Origin: an uncultured Bacteroidales bacterium
GTDB taxonomy: Bacteria; Bacteroidota; Bacteroidia; Bacteroidales; UBA932
NCBI GenBank assembly: GCA_945827785.1
Contig: CALZOR010000001.1
Span: forward strand, 1-54,390
Direction: 5' to 3'
Length of the DNA stretch: 54,390 bases
Both the position numbers and the translations under genes were made by a program. The notes under the pieces were generated by a model. The model did no database searches. It was not told where the DNA came from and was given only the letters and a program-made list of their open reading frames with translations. Every line of letters begins with the position of its first letter. Position 1 is the stretch's first letter. This document shows positions 18,067 to 25,395 of the stretch, piece after piece.

Positions 18067-19706
18067 AAAGAATCAATCAAATACTGACCGCGGCCATGCT
18101 TGTTGCGACGGTTTCATGCATTGAGAATGACTTGTCATTTCCTGATGTAAACGTGGAAATTGCAGAGATTTCAATCGAAGGTGCAAAGGAAACTAAGGTT
18201 GACTATGAATCATTTGCAATTGACATCGTTCTTGAAGAGACCGCTAATCTTAGTGCAGTGAAAATCAGCAGCCTAAAGCTGGTTGAAGGAGCAAGTGTAG
18301 TCGGGCAACTTCCTGAGGTCCTTGACCTTAGACAACCTTACAAGTTCAAGATGAAAGTCTATGAAGAGGAGGAATGGACAATCAGTGCAGTGCAGCCGAT
18401 CTCACGCTATATCAAGTGCCAAAACCAGGTAGGTGATGCGTCCATAGATGCAGAAAAGAAATTCGCAATAGTTTATGTTGTTGATAGTCAGCCTCTTGAT
18501 AAAGTTGTCATCACCGATATAAAACTTGAACCGGAAGGATCGGAGGTCGTAAGCACGTCAGGATATGCCTATGAGAATGGACAGAGTTATCTGAAGGTTG
18601 AAGAATGTGTGTTCCCTATGGAACTGGACTGTACGCTGACGAGACATTTCAATGTTGTGTATAAATCCAAAGAGATTGATTGGGAGGTGCTCTTCCTTAC
18701 AAAACCTGCAGAAATAGGGATAACAAGCATTAACGCATGGACCTATTGCGTTGAGATTGAAGGGAATACCTCGGGAAGCGGAACTCCTGTAATCGAATAT
18801 CGCAAGGAGGGTGATGAGAACTGGACTCCAGCTGAGAATATCGAAATCGACGGCACAAGGGTAAAGACCGTGATATATGACCTTACAGAGGACACAGCCT
18901 TCAGCGCAAGGCTTGTATGCGGGGACAAGGTCAGCTCGGAGGAGAATTTCCGCACCGGCAGACCGGAGCAGCTTGAGAACATGGATTTCGAGACCTGGCA
19001 TCAGGCCGACCCGCACGACTGCTGGTATCCTTTCCCTCAGGGCATGGAATCCGGAGTCTGGGGAACTGCAAATCCGGGCACGAACTTCCTCAATGCGATG
19101 AACCCTACCCGTCCTGAGTATGAGCATGTTGCAGTTCCCGGAGGCACGGCTGTAAGACTTGAGAGCATGACGCCGTTCGGCGTTTTTGCCGCTGGTAATA
19201 TATTCTCCGGAAGATTCAACAAATTCTCATTCTCCGACATGACTGCATATCTCGAATGGGGAACTCCGTTCAAAGGCCGTCCATACTCGCTCAAGGGCTA
19301 TCTCGACTATGCTCCTGTCCAGATTGACAAGACACAGGACAAGGTGAGCGGCAAACCAAACCCGCACAAGGACAAACTTGGACTGATGGATCATCTTCAG
19401 ATTCTTGCGGTGCTCGTGGATGAGGCTGAAAATGAAGCAGATAAGGGACCTTTCCCTGTCGTAAGTACCAAGCCTGGGGTTCCTGACTTGAAGAATGACC
19501 CGCGTGTGATCGCTTTCGGCACCATAGAGAGTTCGGAAAATACAGAAGGTAAGTACAAGGAATTTGAATGTGTCCTGGAATATAAGGACAACCGGGAGCC
19601 GGATTATGTGATTGTGGTTGCATGTTCATCCCTTTGGGGCAACTATTTCACCGGTGGTGTCGGTTCTGTCCTGTATGTGGATGATTTCCAATTTGTTTAC
19701 AGATAA
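18063..19706 (+). CDS. PCMD-domain lipoprotein without DUF4493 domain
   Basis: Lipobox 'TVSC' anchors Cys19. The N-terminal part (about 20-210) resembles the immunoglobulin-like stretch usual in PCMD proteins; an FN3-like domain (about 215-300) and a PCMD domain (about 302-547) follow, with 'TPFKGRPYSLKGYLDYAP' and 'WGNYFTGGVGSVLYVDD'. The PCMD domain is clearly related to that of the 15037-17226 gene. Its start overlaps the beta-barrel gene by 4 bp. It probably forms an outer-membrane complex with that protein. The biochemical role of PCMD is unproven. Confidence 0.83.
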   Translation: MKRINQILTAAMLVATVSCIENDLSFPDVNVEIAEISIEGAKETKVDYESFAIDIVLEETANLSAVKISSLKLVEGASVVGQLPEVLDLRQPYKFKMKVYEEEEWTISAVQPISRYIKCQNQVGDASIDAEKKFAIVYVVDSQPLDKVVITDIKLEPEGSEVVSTSGYAYENGQSYLKVEECVFPMELDCTLTRHFNVVYKSKEIDWEVLFLTKPAEIGITSINAWTYCVEIEGNTSGSGTPVIEYRKEGDENWTPAENIEIDGTRVKTVIYDLTEDTAFSARLVCGDKVSSEENFRTGRPEQLENMDFETWHQADPHDCWYPFPQGMESGVWGTANPGTNFLNAMNPTRPEYEHVAVPGGTAVRLESMTPFGVFAAGNIFSGRFNKFSFSDMTAYLEWGTPFKGRPYSLKGYLDYAPVQIDKTQDKVSGKPNPHKDKLGLMDHLQILAVLVDEAENEADKGPFPVVSTKPGVPDLKNDPRVIAFGTIESSENTEGKYKEFECVLEYKDNREPDYVIVVACSSLWGNYFTGGVGSVLYVDDFQFVYR

Positions 19707-19720
19707 ATCAGGGAGCAGTT

Positions 19721-20458
19721 ATGAAAAAAGTATTTCATCTTGCAATAATCGCAGCTCTTGCAGCTGGATGCCAGACCTTGGACATTCACCAGTCCATGGG
19801 TTCTCTCTCTGTGAGTCTTGAACCGGAAGTTAATGTGGAAGTCAAGGCCTGTGACGAGAATGCCAAGGAAAACTATATTGTGAGCATTACAAGTGACTCG
19901 TCAGTGTCCGGTCTTCCATATAAGTCTGCCTTCAAGGATTTCAAGCCTCTCTCCCTGCCTATGGGAACATACACTGTTTCTGCTGAGAATTGCACTGCTG
20001 CCGAGGCCGTAAGCGGTTATGGCCATAAGAGGCTCATGGGCACCAAGGATGTCATTCTCAGTTATGAGAATCCAAATCAGACCGTAAATCTTGACTGTGT
20101 CTTGGTTAATTCGCTCATTTCCATTATCTTTGACCCTTCTGTGACTGGAGTGTTCAATGACTTGAAAGTCACTGTCAAATCCGGGGACAGAAGCGTGGAA
20201 ATCAAGGAGGGGGACGCGGTGAGAGAAGCATGGTTCAATCCGGCAGCCATATCCTGGACGATAAGCGGAGTCTCAAAAAAAACAGGGAAAACTGTTTCGC
20301 AGGAAGGAAACAGAACTCTTGAGGCAAGGCAGAACCTGAAAATTACCGTGAAAGTCACCTACAGTGACGGAATGATTTCAGGTAGCCCTGTGATAAACAT
20401 TGATTCAAACATATCCAAATTGGATGAGAACAAAAACGACATAAACCCGTATAACTAA
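19721..20458 (+). CDS. Single-domain DUF4493 lipoprotein
   Basis: At 245 residues this is little more than a lipobox ('LAAGC', Cys17) and one DUF4493 domain. It has the strand 'GSLSVSLEP', Val-Lys-Ala (Lys42), a 'LPMGTYTVSAE' turn and a repeated 'V..NLDC.L' strand. Lacking extra modules, it would suit a repeating or minor structural subunit, while its multidomain neighbours would suit tips. This is inference; no pilin activity has been shown for the family to my knowledge. Confidence 0.8.
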   Translation: MKKVFHLAIIAALAAGCQTLDIHQSMGSLSVSLEPEVNVEVKACDENAKENYIVSITSDSSVSGLPYKSAFKDFKPLSLPMGTYTVSAENCTAAEAVSGYGHKRLMGTKDVILSYENPNQTVNLDCVLVNSLISIIFDPSVTGVFNDLKVTVKSGDRSVEIKEGDAVREAWFNPAAISWTISGVSKKTGKTVSQEGNRTLEARQNLKITVKVTYSDGMISGSPVINIDSNISKLDENKNDINPYN

Positions 20459-20487
20459 TTGAATAATAACTTATAAGATTCTATACC

Positions 20488-21255
20488 ATGAAAAAGTTCA
20501 TTGTTTTTGCAGCTGCACTTGCAGCACTTGTATCTTGCAACAAAAGTGTAATTGTCTCATCAGTTGAGGCAGACGAGCCGGGATTCATTTCCCTTGGAAT
20601 TTCAACCTCAGACGTAATGGTTGAGACAAAAGCTCTTGCTGCTAACACCAGCCTTGCCGGCTACAATATCACCCTTATCAATAAATCTACTTCGACAACG
20701 GTCTGGACAAAGGAATACGAAGCTGCCCAGGCAGATGCTGATGCCTGGAAAGTTGCTCCCGGGACTTACACCATCAAGGTGGAGAACAAAACCATGGATG
20801 AGGTGTATCCAGACAATACCAGTGCAGGTGAGGTCAGGATTGCCGGACAGACAGATGATGTGACTGTAACTACAGGTCATACAAGCACTTGCACCGTAAA
20901 CTGCCAGCCTGTCAATGCTAAGGTTTCGTTCTGTGCTCCAAGTGAGTTCTCAAGCATATTCAAGAATCCTACTGTTAGCGTTAAAGGTGGTACACGTAAT
21001 GTAAGCCTTGGTGCTGTGGGAGCATCGCAAGGAACCCCAGCGTTCTTCGAACCTGGCGAAATCACATGGAATCTCTCTGCCACAGTTGACGGTCAAAGCA
21101 AGGGCTATAGCGGCAAACTAACTCTTGTTGCTAAGCAGTGGAGCAAGGTTACCTTCGGCACTTCTTCTACTAACGGTGTTATTAAAATTACCATCAATGT
21201 TGACGGAACTATGACGGAAGTTGAAGTACCAGCTACAGTTGACCCGTTGCAATAG
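20488..21255 (+). CDS. Single-domain DUF4493 lipoprotein
   Basis: This 255-residue protein has lipobox 'LVSC' (Cys17), strand 'GFISLGIS' and Thr-Lys-Ala (Lys48), then a DUF4493 domain with 'VAPGTYTIKVENKT' and a C-terminal end 'VEVPATVDPLQ'. It is the second single-domain member of the operon. The 29-bp gap before it contains no clear promoter. Its Thr- and Ser-rich, Lys-moderate composition resembles fimbrillins. It is a candidate major subunit if a filament exists. Confidence 0.8.
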   Translation: MKKFIVFAAALAALVSCNKSVIVSSVEADEPGFISLGISTSDVMVETKALAANTSLAGYNITLINKSTSTTVWTKEYEAAQADADAWKVAPGTYTIKVENKTMDEVYPDNTSAGEVRIAGQTDDVTVTTGHTSTCTVNCQPVNAKVSFCAPSEFSSIFKNPTVSVKGGTRNVSLGAVGASQGTPAFFEPGEITWNLSATVDGQSKGYSGKLTLVAKQWSKVTFGTSSTNGVIKITINVDGTMTEVEVPATVDPLQ

Positions 21256-21272
21256 TTTTCAATTTATTCAAA

Positions 21273-23243
21273 ATGAAACTTGATTCAAGACATATATTGA
21301 TTCTTCTGGGCCTTACTTCGGCTCTGTCTTCCTGCGTGCAGTTCAGCGCGCAGGAAGGCATGGCTCAGTTGTATCCTCCTGTCTTTGAAGTCGATGCTAC
21401 TGTCGAGGACCTTGCCCAGACCAAGGTCGCACCGGATGCTCCTGCTCCGGATGAACCTGCATTGTCGGACATACATTTTACCGTGAAGGATAAGGACGGG
21501 AATGTCGTTTATGAGCTCGAAGTTTGGGAGGCCCCTCTTAAGCTCCCTATCGGAGACTATTCGATTGAGGCTTACAGCGGTTCGAACGCATTCGGTTCCC
21601 CTTATTTCAAGGGAACGACTTCCGTTACCGTTGCGGGAGGCAAGGAGGAGACTCCTAAAATCACAATGAAACTGCAGAACGCATATCTGGCTGTTGGCCT
21701 TACGGAGACCCTTGCAAAGCATTTCAAGACCAGCGGCAACTGCATCAGAATCAGCACGGAATCAGCAAGCATAGACACCGGTTTGGACACCTATGTTTTC
21801 GTCCCTTCAGACCAGCAGCTGAGCATAGCCATCAGCGGCTCCTCCTCAGCCGACATAGCCAAAACCATCACCCACTCCCTTACAGCCCGCACCGCCGCCA
21901 CCGCGACCTATCTCTCCTGCGACTTGACAAAAACCAACGCCCCGACCATCAAACTCAACGGCACTCCGGAGGCTTGGGGAACGGTAGGCTACATCCCGGT
22001 CGCAACTACGGAGAATATTTCTGAGAAAAATGTTGCGGAGATGAAATATTGGGCGTCATCAAATAACTGGACCAAGTCCGTTGAAGGTACTATAGTAGAT
22101 ATAGATGGGAAGAAATTAGTGAAATTCACAGGTCTTACACCTGGGGCTACATACAAGGTCCGTGCACAGATTGGTGCCCTGAATAGCAACGAAGTAAGTA
22201 TGACGATGTCAACATCAGCCCTATCCATCAAAACCGCTGCTGCCCACACCTACACAAAGAACGAACTGGACGGAACCGACTTCACTGCCTCATTCAGCGT
22301 CGCTGAAAAATTTGGCGTTACTGAATCCAGCCTCCAGCTCTGCAAAACCGACGGAACAGTCCTAACAGTCCTCCGCAAAGTTGACCACCTTACCGGGACC
22401 TCCGCAGAATGGACCTCAGACGGTTCCGACCTCACCGGGCCAAGCGATTGGCCATATCTTCCTCAAGGGAACTATATCTTAAAAGGAACAGCAAGTCAAA
22501 ACGGAGTAGAGGTCCATCTTGAAGAAAAAAGCATCACAGTTGATGACGAACCGACATTTACCGTCAATACTCCATCCGCGCACACAAGCTACAATACATA
22601 TTTATCCTCAGGTGCAACGGCAGCTAACAATGAAGATGGCTCGACAATATACGGAATAACCAATAACGGGGTTAAAATTTCTAACAACATCCTTCAAAAT
22701 GCCAATTACTCATCACTGATTGGAGGATACACCTACTTTATTGATGAGAAGCAAGTATATGAAGTCAACCAAGCCAACCAAACCTGGGCACCCCACGAAA
22801 TCAAAGCCAAATACACCTTCGACGGAGTAACAGCCGCCTCTGCCCCTCTCACCTGCAATGTCACGGGGTTGCCGTATAAAAGTCAAACTCCAACCCAAAC
22901 GAACTGGACGGGAAATGCAGGAAAGTGGGAAAGTTCTCAAGTTATTCTAAGTAACCAAACAATTCAAATCAAATTTTATACGCCAATAGATTGTAATATC
23001 AAAATAGACTACAAATTAAGGATTGATAGAAATACTTTGGGTAACACATTTTATATCTACTCAAATACATCCGAGGTTTATAAAAATGCACCAGCCTATA
23101 ATACTGATAAAACATATAATGGAACTCTGGATAATAATGTAATGTTATACTCTTCAAATCCTGTTATTAAGTGCCAAAATGATCAAAGTTCAGCAAGTAC
23201 AAGTCGCGTGTATATTTATTCTATTGGAGTCTACTATAGATAA
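21273..23243 (+). CDS. DUF4493 lipoprotein with variable C-terminus, last gene of operon
   Basis: Lipobox 'LSSC' (Cys21) and Thr-Lys-Val (Lys51) precede a DUF4493 domain (about 30-225) with 'AFGSPYFKG'. An FN3-like domain (about 230-310) and Ig-like regions (about 315-530) follow, then a C-terminal beta-rich domain (about 535-656). Composition changes sharply: the stretch around 21841-21960 is about 60% G+C by count, while 22981-23040 is about 28%. Codon use shifts with it, so the 3' third appears to have been acquired separately. It ends 132 bp before the operon terminator. It is a likely tip adhesin with an exchangeable binding domain. Confidence 0.8.
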   Translation: MKLDSRHILILLGLTSALSSCVQFSAQEGMAQLYPPVFEVDATVEDLAQTKVAPDAPAPDEPALSDIHFTVKDKDGNVVYELEVWEAPLKLPIGDYSIEAYSGSNAFGSPYFKGTTSVTVAGGKEETPKITMKLQNAYLAVGLTETLAKHFKTSGNCIRISTESASIDTGLDTYVFVPSDQQLSIAISGSSSADIAKTITHSLTARTAATATYLSCDLTKTNAPTIKLNGTPEAWGTVGYIPVATTENISEKNVAEMKYWASSNNWTKSVEGTIVDIDGKKLVKFTGLTPGATYKVRAQIGALNSNEVSMTMSTSALSIKTAAAHTYTKNELDGTDFTASFSVAEKFGVTESSLQLCKTDGTVLTVLRKVDHLTGTSAEWTSDGSDLTGPSDWPYLPQGNYILKGTASQNGVEVHLEEKSITVDDEPTFTVNTPSAHTSYNTYLSSGATAANNEDGSTIYGITNNGVKISNNILQNANYSSLIGGYTYFIDEKQVYEVNQANQTWAPHEIKAKYTFDGVTAASAPLTCNVTGLPYKSQTPTQTNWTGNAGKWESSQVILSNQTIQIKFYTPIDCNIKIDYKLRIDRNTLGNTFYIYSNTSEVYKNAPAYNTDKTYNGTLDNNVMLYSSNPVIKCQNDQSSASTSRVYIYSIGVYYR

Positions 23244-23375
23244 ATTTTATAATAGCCCTTTGCAATGATAGTAACTTAAAGGAACTAATAGCTATAGAAG
23301 AAGATATTGATTAATCCCATCCATGCAAAGCCTAACCGCCCCCTGTCATTCCGACAAAGGCCAAAGGCAGCATGG

Positions 23376-23413
23376 AAAAATCCCCTTCAGTCCCTCGACC
23401 GGAGGGGATTTTT
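23376..23413 (+). terminator. Rho-independent terminator of the DUF4493/PCMD operon
   Basis: An 11-bp stem AAAAATCCCCT/AGGGGATTTTT with a 16-nt loop ends in a T-run, 132 bp after the last gene of the operon. Confidence 0.8.
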
Positions 23414-23427
23414 CATCCCCTATCATA

Positions 23428-23566
23428 CATCCGGAAAACCAGCCATTCCCCGGACTAATTTGCATTTTCGCTCACTTCGTCCGTAAAATCGGCCTTTTTC
23501 CCGGATAAAACAGCATTTTCGCTCATTTCGTCCGGAAAATCAGCCTTCCCCCGGACAAATCAGCAT
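23428..23566. repeat. Tandem ~50-bp repeat family B (CCGGA palindromes)
   Basis: Units start near 23462, 23513 and 23563 with GCATTTTCG or GCATTTTCA, preceded by a partial unit. Each has a GTCCGG...CCGGAC inverted pair around a spacer of about 15 nt (clearest at 23530-23556). Fragments recur further on near 23641, 23836 and 23890. Confidence 0.8.
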
Positions 23567-23584
23567 TTTCACCTTTGGATGAAG

Positions 23585-23636
23585 AGCAAATTGCAGCGGC
23601 AGATAGCTGCAGGCGGCATTGGCTCCCGAAAAGGGA
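23585..23636. repeat. Palindromic element family A, truncated copy
   Basis: This holds the left half of the element (outer arm starting TTGCAGCGGCAGATAGC at 23591, inner arm GGCGG and first hairpin), then runs into family B sequence. The right half is missing. Confidence 0.8.
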
Positions 23637-23700
23637 GTATTCCCGGACGAAATGGGCCTTTTCCCGGACGAATCTTAAGCATTCTCACCTCGGGCCGCAG

Positions 23701-23807
23701 AGCAAGTTGCAGCGGCAGATAGCTGCAGGCGGCATTGGCTCCCGAAAAGGGAAGGGGCCCACGAAGTGGGAAGGACCGCCAGCGGCTACTGCCGCAGCAA
23801 CATTAAT
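23701..23807. repeat. Palindromic element family A, copy 2
   Basis: A complete copy. The outer arms 23707-23724 and 23784-23800 pair with one gap and one mismatch; the inner GGCGG/CCGCC stem and two small hairpins are kept. It is flanked by AGCAAG on the left and CATTAAT on the right. Confidence 0.85.
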
Positions 23808-23932
23808 ATCAGCCACCCCTGTAATATCCGCAAAACCAATCATTTCCCGGACGAATCGGCATTTTTGCCCATTTCGTCCTTAACACCAGCCTTTCCCCGG
23901 ACAAGCTTCAGTATTCTCACATCAATTTGCAC

Positions 23933-24040
23933 AGCAAATTGCAGCGGCAGATAGCCGAAGGCGGCATTGGCTCCCGAAAAGGGAAGGGGCCCACGAAGTG
24001 GGAAGGACCGCCGGCGGCTATTTGCCGCTGCAACATTCAT
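23933..24040. repeat. Palindromic element family A, copy 3 (best preserved)
   Basis: An 18-bp outer stem (23939-23956 with 24016-24033) pairs fully apart from one G-T wobble. Inside are a 5-bp stem (23960-23964 with 24008-24012), a TCCC/GGGA hairpin with a 5-nt loop (23972-23984) and a CCCAC/GTGGG hairpin with GAA loop (23990-24002). The core is 95 bp. Confidence 0.88.
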
Positions 24041-24137
24041 CGTAGTTTCGGCGCAGCCAAAGAATGTAATGTAAGACGAAATCCGAAGGATGCAGCCGAG
24101 GCATCTCTCAACCCAGCGAAATATGCTAAATTATTGC

Positions 24138-24145
24138 TATGTTTG
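24138..24145 (+). promoter_or_regulatory. -7 promoter box (TATGTTTG) for shikimate kinase
   Basis: TATGTTTG contains the most upstream in-frame ATG (24139). The transcript should start near 24152, so translation more likely begins at the ATG at 24154. Confidence 0.65.
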
Positions 24146-24153
24146 CAGCCGCA

Positions 24154-24726
24154 ATGGATAATGTTCAGAAACATAAGGATGCAGGATGCGGAATTGCGGA
24201 AAAGGTAATCTCGCTTGCAGGATTCATGGGATGCGGCAAGAGCACGGTTGGAAAGATTCTTGCCAGCCGGCTTGGTGCGGATTTCTATGACCTGGACACC
24301 CTGATTGAACAGAACGCGGGGATGACGATTCCCGAAATCTTTACTTCGCAAGGCGAAGAGGCATTCCGCCGCATGGAAGCGCAGACCCTGGATACACTCC
24401 TGGAAACCATGACAAACCGGAGAGCAGTGCTGTCGCTCGGCGGAGGAACCCTGACAACGGAACGCTGCCGGCAGCTGCTGCAAGGCCGCACCCTCTGCAT
24501 ATATCTCAAAGCCTCGGAAGACACCCTCGTGCGGAATCTGTCCGGTCAGGCTGACGGCAGACCCATGCTCGAAGGCGCACATGACGAAGCCACCCTCAGG
24601 GCACGCATAAGCAAACTGATGGCACTCCGCTCAAACATATACGAATCCTCCGCCACCCACACCGTCCAAGTCGATGCCCTCAAGCCTGAATCCATCGCCG
24701 ACATCATCTCCAAAATCATAGCATAA
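24154..24726 (+). CDS. aroK: Shikimate kinase
   Basis: The 190-residue product has a Walker A 'GFMGCGKST' (23-31 from the chosen start), the shikimate-binding 'DLD' motif, 'GEEAFRRME' and 'LGGGT', and a lid region ending 'GRPMLEG'. The enzyme phosphorylates shikimate with ATP in aromatic amino-acid synthesis. I chose ATG 24154 because the upstream in-frame ATG at 24139 lies inside the -7 box; the residues before the P-loop are still longer than usual. The gene is on its own between the repeat region and the dcw cluster, with 181 bp to mraZ that contain the mraZ control region. Confidence 0.93.
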   Translation: MDNVQKHKDAGCGIAEKVISLAGFMGCGKSTVGKILASRLGADFYDLDTLIEQNAGMTIPEIFTSQGEEAFRRMEAQTLDTLLETMTNRRAVLSLGGGTLTTERCRQLLQGRTLCIYLKASEDTLVRNLSGQADGRPMLEGAHDEATLRARISKLMALRSNIYESSATHTVQVDALKPESIADIISKIIA

Positions 24727-24825
24727 GCCAGATACATCGTATCCGCTTGGAAAACAGCACCGACAAGATAGACATTGCCGGTCTGAACGTCATTTGCACC
24801 TTCATGAGAAAAATATACTGAGTTG

Positions 24826-24860
24826 TGGAAAAATTTGGAGTAAAGTGGAAGAATATGGAA
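24826..24860 (+). promoter_or_regulatory. Predicted MraZ operator: four TGGAR boxes with 10-bp period
   Basis: TGGAA, TGGAG, TGGAA and TGGAA start at 24826, 24836, 24846 and 24856, each separated by exactly 5 bp. This is the geometry of the TGGGN direct repeats bound by E. coli MraZ. The boxes lie just upstream of the -7 box of mraZ and cover the -33 region, as an autorepressor site would. Confidence 0.75.
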
Positions 24861-24869
24861 AATTTTGTT

Positions 24870-24877
24870 TACTTTTG
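24870..24877 (+). promoter_or_regulatory. -7 promoter box (TACTTTTG) of the dcw cluster
   Basis: TACTTTTG followed by CGG matches TAnnTTTG, 30 bp before the mraZ ATG and 9 bp after the last TGGAA box. Confidence 0.7.
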
Positions 24878-24907
24878 CGGTGATTAGCGTGAAAGTATAA
24901 CAAAACC

Positions 24908-25378
24908 ATGGTCAGATTTATCGGAGAATATACTGCAAAAGTTGACGACAAGTGGAGAGTAATCCTGCCTGCCGCCTTCAAAAGCATTATGCCTGCCGAT
25001 TCCGACATGAGATTCGTAATCAGAAAGGAGAACTTCAGCGACTGTCTTGAAATGTTCACATATGCAGAATGGGAACGTCAGTCCGAGCAAGTCAGATCCA
25101 AACTCAACCCTGCCTTCAACAGGGAGCACGCTAAGTTTTGGAGAGCGTATATGTTCAACAGCAGCATAGTCGAGCCTGATGCAAAGCTCGGCCGCATCTC
25201 CATTCCAAGAAAGCTTCTTGAGATGATTGGCGTGAGCCAGGAAGGCACAGGCAAAGAAGTCGTATTCTCCGGCAACGATTACAAAATCGAGATCTGGGCC
25301 AAGGAAAAATTTGAACAGAACATCATTTCAAACGAAGAATTCTTATCAATTGCCGGTTCATTGTCAGAAAATCTCTAA
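24908..25378 (+). CDS. mraZ: Transcriptional regulator MraZ
   Basis: At 156 residues it has two SpoVT/AbrB-type DNA-binding units, the first beginning 'GEYTAKVDDKWRVILPAAFK' and the second 'DAKLGRISIPRKLLE', as in all MraZ proteins. MraZ forms rings that bind direct repeats upstream of its own operon and adjust dcw expression. The four-box array just upstream is the obvious target. The rsmH gene follows after 17 bp, with an AGGAGG sequence between them. Confidence 0.95.
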   Translation: MVRFIGEYTAKVDDKWRVILPAAFKSIMPADSDMRFVIRKENFSDCLEMFTYAEWERQSEQVRSKLNPAFNREHAKFWRAYMFNSSIVEPDAKLGRISIPRKLLEMIGVSQEGTGKEVVFSGNDYKIEIWAKEKFEQNIISNEEFLSIAGSLSENL

Positions 25379-25395
25379 TAAGAGGAGGACCGGAA

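Larger units (their letters stand above)
23244..24153. other. Non-coding region made of two palindromic repeat families
   Basis: About 0.9 kb without a credible gene. After the operon terminator it holds a tandem array of about 50-bp units (family B, 23428-23566) and three copies of a structured element (family A), with B fragments between the A copies at 23641-23690 and 23836-23915. Open frames that cross it only restate the repeats. The last 100 bp contain the shikimate kinase promoter. Confidence 0.75.

Noticed and set aside
23428..24040. CRISPR array
   Set aside because: Repeats are of two lengths, imperfect and partly truncated, with no uniform unique spacers; no cas gene is in the window.
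24139..24153. Upstream start of shikimate kinase at 24139
   Set aside because: This ATG lies within the TATGTTTG -7 box, so it would not be on the mRNA.
23323..24208. Several open frames of 60-100 codons on both strands in the repeat region
   Set aside because: They read through the palindromic repeats, repeat the same peptide wherever a copy occurs, have no promoter or recognisable domain, and one overlaps the shikimate kinase gene.
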